From Photobacterium angustum (GTDB lineage: Bacteria; Pseudomonadota; Gammaproteobacteria; Enterobacterales; Vibrionaceae), in NCBI RefSeq assembly GCF_003026365.1, contig NZ_PYOM01000001.1, positions 124,001 to 188,000 on the forward strand: a stretch of 64,000 nt of DNA, written 5' to 3'. Shown here in pieces: positions 59,413-64,000 of this stretch. Both the position numbers and the translations under genes were made by a program. The notes beneath the pieces were generated by a model that did no database searches, was not told the DNA's origin, and was given only the letters and a program-made list of their open reading frames with translations. Numbering within the stretch: the stretch's first letter is position 1; each line of letters begins with the position of its first letter.

Positions 59413-60240
59413 ATGACAGCAGTAACTGTAAATGACCAAGAATATCGTGAATTTTGCCGATTTCTTGAGTCTCAATGTGGCATCGTATTGGGCGATAGCA
59501 AGCAATATTTAGTGCGCAGTCGTTTAAGCCCGTTAGTGAATCGTTTTTCTTTATCGTCGCTTTCAGACTTGTTGCAGAATGTATTATCAGGTCGTAATCG
59601 TGAATTACGTATTGCCGCCGTTGACGCGATGACTACCAATGAAACATTGTGGTTTCGTGATGGTTATCCTTTTACCGTTTTATCAGACAAAATTTTGCCT
59701 GAACTTGCAGCAAACAAAAAACCGATCAAAATTTGGTCTGCGGCGAGTTCATCAGGTCAAGAACCGTATTCGATGGCGATGACTGTTTTAGAAACCCAAG
59801 CTAAGCGCCCTGGTTTACTGCCATCTATTCAAATTACAGCCACTGATATCTCACAGACGATGTTGGAAACATGCCGAGCTGGTGTGTATGACAATCTTGC
59901 TTTAAGTCGAGGGCTATCGCCGGAGCGTCGCCGTATGTTTTTTGAAGACAATGGTGATGGCCGTATGCGGGTTAACAATAAAGTTAAACAAATGGTTAAT
60001 TTTAGGCCGCAAAATCTTAAAGATAGTTATGCATTGCTGGGGAAGTTTGACATTATTTTCTGTCGTAATGTCTTGATTTATTTCTCACCAGAAATGAAAT
60101 CGAAAGTATTAAATCAGTTAGCGGCAAGCTTAAACCCTGGCGGCTATTTGTTCTTAGGGGCATCAGAGTCGCTAACAGGGTTAACGGAAAAATTTGAAAT
60201 GATCCGTTGTAACCCAGGCATCATTTATAAACTCCGTTAA
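59413..60240 (+). CDS. cheR: chemotaxis protein methyltransferase CheR
   Basis: SAM-dependent methyltransferase for receptor glutamates. The 275 residues have the helical N-terminal domain (DFCRFLE-like REFCRFLESQCGIVLGDSK), TTNETLWFRD, the SAM-binding WSAASSSGQEPYSMAM and FCRNVLIYFSPE. No C-terminal receptor-tethering pentapeptide. It belongs to the cheV-cheR unit and is followed by a terminator. Confidence 0.95.
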   Translation: MTAVTVNDQEYREFCRFLESQCGIVLGDSKQYLVRSRLSPLVNRFSLSSLSDLLQNVLSGRNRELRIAAVDAMTTNETLWFRDGYPFTVLSDKILPELAANKKPIKIWSAASSSGQEPYSMAMTVLETQAKRPGLLPSIQITATDISQTMLETCRAGVYDNLALSRGLSPERRRMFFEDNGDGRMRVNNKVKQMVNFRPQNLKDSYALLGKFDIIFCRNVLIYFSPEMKSKVLNQLAASLNPGGYLFLGASESLTGLTEKFEMIRCNPGIIYKLR

Positions 60241-60246
60241 TTGAAG

Positions 60247-60287
60247 AAGCGCTACCGCTTGTTAATATTGCGTGTAGCGCTTTTTAG
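60247..60287 (+). terminator. terminator of cheVR
   Basis: AAGCGCTAC / GTAGCGCTT with an 18-base loop and T residues. Confidence 0.78.
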
Positions 60288-60344
60288 TTAATTATTATCC
60301 TCTCTAGTAACCAACCATCTTCTTAATTTCTCAATTCTTAAAAT

Positions 60345-60360
60345 TGGCACTGTCTTTGCT
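60345..60360 (+). promoter_or_regulatory. sigma-54 promoter of flgBCDE
   Basis: TGGCAC-TGTCT-TTGCT is an exact -24/-12 sigma-54 promoter, 33 bases before flgB. Basal body and hook genes of Vibrio are under sigma-54 and the FlrC regulator. Confidence 0.92.
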
Positions 60361-60392
60361 TTATTACTGCTAAGTAATTGTGGAGGCAAGAT

Positions 60393-60788
60393 ATGTCCAT
60401 TTCGTTCGATAAAGCATTAGGGGTTCATCAGTATACTGTTGGTGTACGTGAAAAACGTGCAGAAACCCTTGCGAGTAATATCTCCAATGCCAATACTCCG
60501 GGCTATAAAGCAAAAGATTTAGACTTCAGTCGAGCGCTTAAAGCGGCAACATCTGGGGCAGATATTGGCCTAAGCCGAACAAATGGGCGGCACATTAATG
60601 CCTCTACACAAGTCAGTGGCGAGCAAAAATATCGCGTGCCAACACAGCCGGATACAGGGGATGGCAACACGGTGGATGCACAACTAGAGCAAAACTTGTT
60701 TATGCAAAATAGTATTGAATATCAAGCATCGCTGGATTTTTTAGGTTCGAAATTTAAGAACCTGAGCAAGGCATTGAAAGGGGAATAA
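60393..60788 (+). CDS. flgB: flagellar proximal rod protein FlgB
   Basis: First rod subunit. The 131 residues show SFDKALGVHQYTVGVREKR and the SNISNANTPGYKAKDLDF rod signature near the N terminus. ATG 60393 has TGGAGG upstream; the earlier in-frame codon at 60378 is not used. It opens the sigma-54-driven flgBCDE operon and is two bases from flgC. Confidence 0.95.
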   Translation: MSISFDKALGVHQYTVGVREKRAETLASNISNANTPGYKAKDLDFSRALKAATSGADIGLSRTNGRHINASTQVSGEQKYRVPTQPDTGDGNTVDAQLEQNLFMQNSIEYQASLDFLGSKFKNLSKALKGE

Positions 60789-60790
60789 TA

Positions 60791-61207
60791 ATGAGTTTAT
60801 TTAATGTTTTTAATGTAACGGGATCGGCAATGAGTGCTGAATCCGTACGTTTAAATACCACATCAAGTAACCTTGCTAACGCCAATAGTGTCAGTAGCTC
60901 AGCAGAAGAAACCTATAAAGCCCGCCATCCTATTTTTGCCGCTGCATTAAATTCTGCGTCTTATCACCAAAGTAGCAGCGTGCCTGTGCAAGTTAAAGGC
61001 ATTGTTGAAAGTGATAAGCCGTTATCAGCTGAATACAATCCTGAGCATCCGATGGCAAATGCTGAAGGCTTTATTTATAAGCCCAACGTTAATGTGATGG
61101 AAGAAATGGCGAATATGATTTCGGCATCTCGCTCATATCAAAATAATGTTCAGGTAGCTGATGCGAGTAAGCAGATGCTAATGAAAACCTTGCAGATGGG
61201 TAAATAA
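60791..61207 (+). CDS. flgC: flagellar proximal rod protein FlgC
   Basis: Rod subunit. The 138 residues have the N-terminal rod motif TTSSNLANANSVSSS and the C-terminal MEEMANMISASRSYQNNVQVADASKQML-type helix. Length agrees with FlgC (134 in E. coli). It is between flgB and flgD in the operon. Confidence 0.95.
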   Translation: MSLFNVFNVTGSAMSAESVRLNTTSSNLANANSVSSSAEETYKARHPIFAAALNSASYHQSSSVPVQVKGIVESDKPLSAEYNPEHPMANAEGFIYKPNVNVMEEMANMISASRSYQNNVQVADASKQMLMKTLQMGK

Positions 61208-61224
61208 GGTAAGGAGTTGTCATT

Positions 61225-61950
61225 ATGAGCACAATTAATGGTGCAGGAAACAGCAATCTTTCTTACCTTGACCAGCTAAAAAGCATGCAAGATAAGAAAG
61301 TTGAACAAGAGCAAGAAGTCACAGGAAAAAATCAGCTGAAGCAAGATGATTTCTTATCATTGCTAACCAAACAATTAGCACAGCAAGATCCGTTTAAACC
61401 TGTGAGTAATGATCAAATGATCGCGCAAATGGCATCATTCGCCACCGTTGATGGCATTAACAAAATGAATGAGCAGTTTGGCTCATTAAATAGTGCAATG
61501 ACATCAAATCAAGCACTACAAGCTTCTTCTCTTGTTGGACAAGATGTACTTATTCCTAATTCAACCGCAATGCGCAGTAGTGAAGGCGAAATGTCTGGCA
61601 TGACGCGTTTAACGCAAAGCGTTGATAACGCTATGTTGCGCGTTGAAAATGAACAAGGTGAATTGGTCAAAACCATGAGTCTTGGTGCTAAATCAGCCGG
61701 TGAACATCCATTTACATGGGATGGCAAAGATGATGATGGCAACATTATGCCGCAAGGAATGTATAAGTTTTCTGTGTCAGGCAATGTAAAAGGCGAAAGC
61801 CAGAATTTTGAAGTGCTTACACACGCAAACGTGAATAGCGTTTTATTAGGGAATAACGACGGTCAGGTGATGTTAAATCTTGCTGGCTTCGATAAGCCAG
61901 TTCAGTTGGCTGATGTTCTACAAATTGGCAAAGCAACACAAAAAGGATAA
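61225..61950 (+). CDS. flgD: flagellar hook capping protein FlgD
   Basis: Scaffold that guides polymerisation of FlgE. The 241 residues show LKQDDFLSLLTKQLAQQDPFKPVSNDQMIAQ near the N terminus and a Tudor/FlgD-Ig region with HPFTWDGKDDDGNIMPQGMYKF. Sits 17 bases after flgC and six before flgE. Confidence 0.95.
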   Translation: MSTINGAGNSNLSYLDQLKSMQDKKVEQEQEVTGKNQLKQDDFLSLLTKQLAQQDPFKPVSNDQMIAQMASFATVDGINKMNEQFGSLNSAMTSNQALQASSLVGQDVLIPNSTAMRSSEGEMSGMTRLTQSVDNAMLRVENEQGELVKTMSLGAKSAGEHPFTWDGKDDDGNIMPQGMYKFSVSGNVKGESQNFEVLTHANVNSVLLGNNDGQVMLNLAGFDKPVQLADVLQIGKATQKG

Positions 61951-61956
61951 TCGAAT

Positions 61957-63360
61957 ATGAGTATGAACATTGCGTTGAGCGGTTTAGGTGCAGCTCAAAA
62001 AGATCTAAATACCACCAGTAATAACATAGCCAATGCCAACACCTTTGGTTTTAAAGAATCACGTGCTGAATTTGGTGATGTTTATTCTAATTCGATTTTC
62101 TCTAATGCAAAAACCACAACGGGTGGGGGCGTACAAACCTCAACCGTTGCTCAGCAGTTCCACGAAGGTTCCAGTATTTACACCAATAACCCGTTAGATT
62201 TACGTGTCTCTGGTTCGGGTTTTTTTGCTGTGGCAGATAATAAAAATGAACCTGCGAATAACAACCTTACCCGTAATGGTGCATTTCATTTAAATAATGA
62301 AAATGAGTTAGTTAACTCTGAAGGTAAGTTCTTATTAGGTTACCCTGTCAATAAAGATTCAAATACCGTGGCTTCTTATGAAGCAAAATCGATGAAAATT
62401 GATGATGTATTTGGTCAGCCAACAAAATCAGGCACGATCAAAGTGTCTTTGAATTTACCTAATAAAGAAACAACGCCTAAAAATAGTCCATTTGATTTTA
62501 AAGATCCTGACTCTTTTAATAAATCCACGTCATCAACGATTTATGATTCATTAGGTAAGCCGTATAAAATGACGACTTATTATGTTGCTAAATATAATCC
62601 TAATGCCGTTCCAACTAATGCTAATACATGGGAAGTGCACCAAACTGTTACTAATAATAGTGGTGAAGAGCGATTATTAAAACCAGATCCGACAAAAATA
62701 CCTCCTGCTTATCAAGTGATTGATAATACAAATCCTACTGCTCCAGTGGTGACAGGTTATCGTATGCGATTTGATCAAAATGGTCAGCCTTATCCTGGGG
62801 ATGCTGGTAATCCAACAGCAACACCTCCAATACCACCAACACCAGCAAGCCCATTAAATATTCAAATGGAGACATTTGCCTCTGCTGGTATTGATGTCGG
62901 TGGTGCTGATCCTACACAATCGTTAACCATGAACTATGATGATCCGACTCAATATGCTTCGGCGTTTGAAGTGCGTAAATTCCAAGATGTAGACGGCGCG
63001 ACAACAGGCTATTTATCGAAAGTTGATATCGATCCTGAAGGCAATATTTTGGCGTCTTATTCAAATGGTAAAGATATCGTTGTAGGACGTGTTGCTTTAG
63101 CACGTGTTTCTAATGAGCAAGGGTTAGCACAGTTAGGTGGTACGCTTTGGAATACCACTCAAGAATCAGGTCAGGCGATTTGGGGTGATGCATCTCAAGG
63201 CTCATTTGGCTCTGTTAAAAGCGGAACGCTTGAACAATCAAATATTGATATGACCCAAGAGCTGGTGGATTTGATCACCGCGCAACGTAACTTCCAAGCT
63301 AGCTCTCGTGCACTAGATGTGAATAACCAGCTACAACAGAATATTCTACAAATTCGTTAA
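61957..63360 (+). CDS. flgE: flagellar hook protein FlgE
   Basis: Hook subunit exported by the flagellar type III system. The 467 residues open with MSMNIALSGLGAAQKDLNTTSNNIANANTFGFKESRAEF and end in the DMTQELVDLITAQRNFQASSRALDVNNQLQQNIL heptad helix. The middle carries a proline-rich, low-complexity insertion (about residues 285-300). Terminator and new promoter follow, so flgE ends the flgBCDE operon. Confidence 0.95.
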   Translation: MSMNIALSGLGAAQKDLNTTSNNIANANTFGFKESRAEFGDVYSNSIFSNAKTTTGGGVQTSTVAQQFHEGSSIYTNNPLDLRVSGSGFFAVADNKNEPANNNLTRNGAFHLNNENELVNSEGKFLLGYPVNKDSNTVASYEAKSMKIDDVFGQPTKSGTIKVSLNLPNKETTPKNSPFDFKDPDSFNKSTSSTIYDSLGKPYKMTTYYVAKYNPNAVPTNANTWEVHQTVTNNSGEERLLKPDPTKIPPAYQVIDNTNPTAPVVTGYRMRFDQNGQPYPGDAGNPTATPPIPPTPASPLNIQMETFASAGIDVGGADPTQSLTMNYDDPTQYASAFEVRKFQDVDGATTGYLSKVDIDPEGNILASYSNGKDIVVGRVALARVSNEQGLAQLGGTLWNTTQESGQAIWGDASQGSFGSVKSGTLEQSNIDMTQELVDLITAQRNFQASSRALDVNNQLQQNILQIR

Positions 63361-63380
63361 GGTTTATCCTTTACAGTCCT

Positions 63381-63419
63381 ATTGCCGTTTTACCTTTTCG
63401 TTGAAGCGGCAATTTTTTT
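63381..63419 (+). terminator. terminator after flgE
   Basis: ATTGCCG / CGGCAAT, seven base pairs with a 19-base loop, followed by seven T residues. It lies before the sigma-54-like promoter of flgF. Confidence 0.7.
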
Positions 63420-63483
63420 CCCTCCAGTATTATCTTCCTTCTCTTTTTCTCTCAATACACTGTTATTAAACAATAAATATAAT

Positions 63484-63499
63484 TGGCTTAGTTTTTGCT
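63484..63499 (+). promoter_or_regulatory. candidate sigma-54 promoter of flgF
   Basis: TGGCTT-AGTTT-TTGCT has GG and GC at exact -24/-12 spacing, 37 bases before the flgF start. Two bases differ from the optimal -24 element. Confidence 0.7.
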
Positions 63500-63535
63500 T
63501 TATTGATGCTGTTAGATAATAGGAGTGTCAAAAAA

Positions 63536-64000
63536 ATGGATCGTGCTCTGTATCTTGCCATGAGTGGCGCAAAACAAGATATGTATGGTATGCAAGTACA
63601 TGCCAATAACTTGGCGAATGTCAGTACAACAGGCTTTCGTGCAGACTTACAACAGGCGCGTAGTATGCAAGCCTATGGTGAAGGTCTACCTAGCCGTGTG
63701 TTTTCAATGGCAGAACGCCCAGGTAATGATTTTGCACAAGGCTCAGTGATCAATACAGGGCGGGATTTAGACGTTGCAGTAGAAGGCGACGGTTGGCTTG
63801 CCGTAATGGATGTAAAAGGCCAAGAAGCTTACACCCGTGCTGGACATTTGAAAATTGATCAAACAGGCATGTTACAAAACAGTAATGGTCAATTGGTGTT
63901 AGGCCAAAACGACAGTCCTATTTTTATCCCACTTCCGATCAGTAAAATTGAAATTGGTAAAGACGGTACGGTGTCGGTTTTACCACAAGGTGCGCCGCCT
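63536..64000 (+). CDS. flgF: flagellar proximal rod protein FlgF (N-terminal part)
   Basis: Rod subunit; only 155 codons fall inside the window out of about 250. It begins MDRALYLAMSGAKQDMYGMQVHANNLANVSTTGFRADLQ, which is the FlgF signature, and continues with MAERPGNDFAQGSVINTGRDLDVAVEGDGWLAV. ATG 63536 is preceded by AGGAG at 63521. flgG and the later rod and ring genes are expected beyond the edge. Confidence 0.93.
   Translation, partial: MDRALYLAMSGAKQDMYGMQVHANNLANVSTTGFRADLQQARSMQAYGEGLPSRVFSMAERPGNDFAQGSVINTGRDLDVAVEGDGWLAVMDVKGQEAYTRAGHLKIDQTGMLQNSNGQLVLGQNDSPIFIPLPISKIEIGKDGTVSVLPQGAPP

Overview
The window looks like a chromosomal segment from a marine member of the Vibrionaceae, most likely Photobacterium or a close Vibrio relative. 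The evidence is a low-to-moderate G+C content, the sodium-driven stator genes pomA-pomB, the complete Na+-translocating NADH:quinone oxidoreductase operon nqrABCDEF with apbE and nqrM, an OmpK/Tsx-type outer membrane channel, and the Vibrio-specific flagellar genes flgO, flgP and flgT in the order flgT-flgO-flgP-flgN-flgM-flgA-cheV-cheR-flgBCDEF. I see no prophage, insertion sequence, CRISPR array or integron, so this is mostly core genome.

Layout. Bases 1-2074 hold dxs (cut by the window edge), ispA and xseB on the minus strand. Bases 2422-4118 hold pomAB. thiI follows (4484-5935), then a minus-strand stretch of yajL, panE, ompK, ampG, an unknown gene, a periplasmic cyclophilin, a YajG-like lipoprotein and rlmG. 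bolA (13243) and the nqr operon (14128-19975) with apbE and nqrM are on the plus strand. A REC-REC-GGDEF protein, dinB with a LexA box, and pepD come next. Between pepD and a PurR-controlled purine permease lies a compact structured transcription unit (25876-26298) that encodes a 29-residue peptide. Then come gpt, frsA, crl, proBA, a small membrane protein, dapE-yffB and a run of small poorly known genes (35.4-38.4 kb), one with a strong Fur-box match. yfeX, crr-ptsI-ptsH, cysK, cysZ, zipA-ligA, an OprD/ChiP-like porin, gltX, two paralogous exported proteins flanking tRNA-Ala, tRNA-Arg and the flagellar/chemotaxis cluster complete the window.

How it fits together. NQR makes the sodium gradient that PomAB spends; ApbE and NqrM mature NQR. 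The flagellar genes show sigma-54 and sigma-28 promoters. The PTS core genes ptsHI-crr share the window with frsA, whose product is a known EIIA-Glc partner in E. coli, and with the structured small transcript, whose C-rich segment can pair perfectly for 8 bases with the ribosome binding site of ptsH. The size, peptide length and apparent target make it a strong candidate for a VcdRP-type dual-function RNA as described in Vibrio cholerae. A second unusual element is a perfect 14-bp inverted repeat (10714-10749) that would bury the Shine-Dalgarno of an uncharacterised gene behind the cyclophilin gene.
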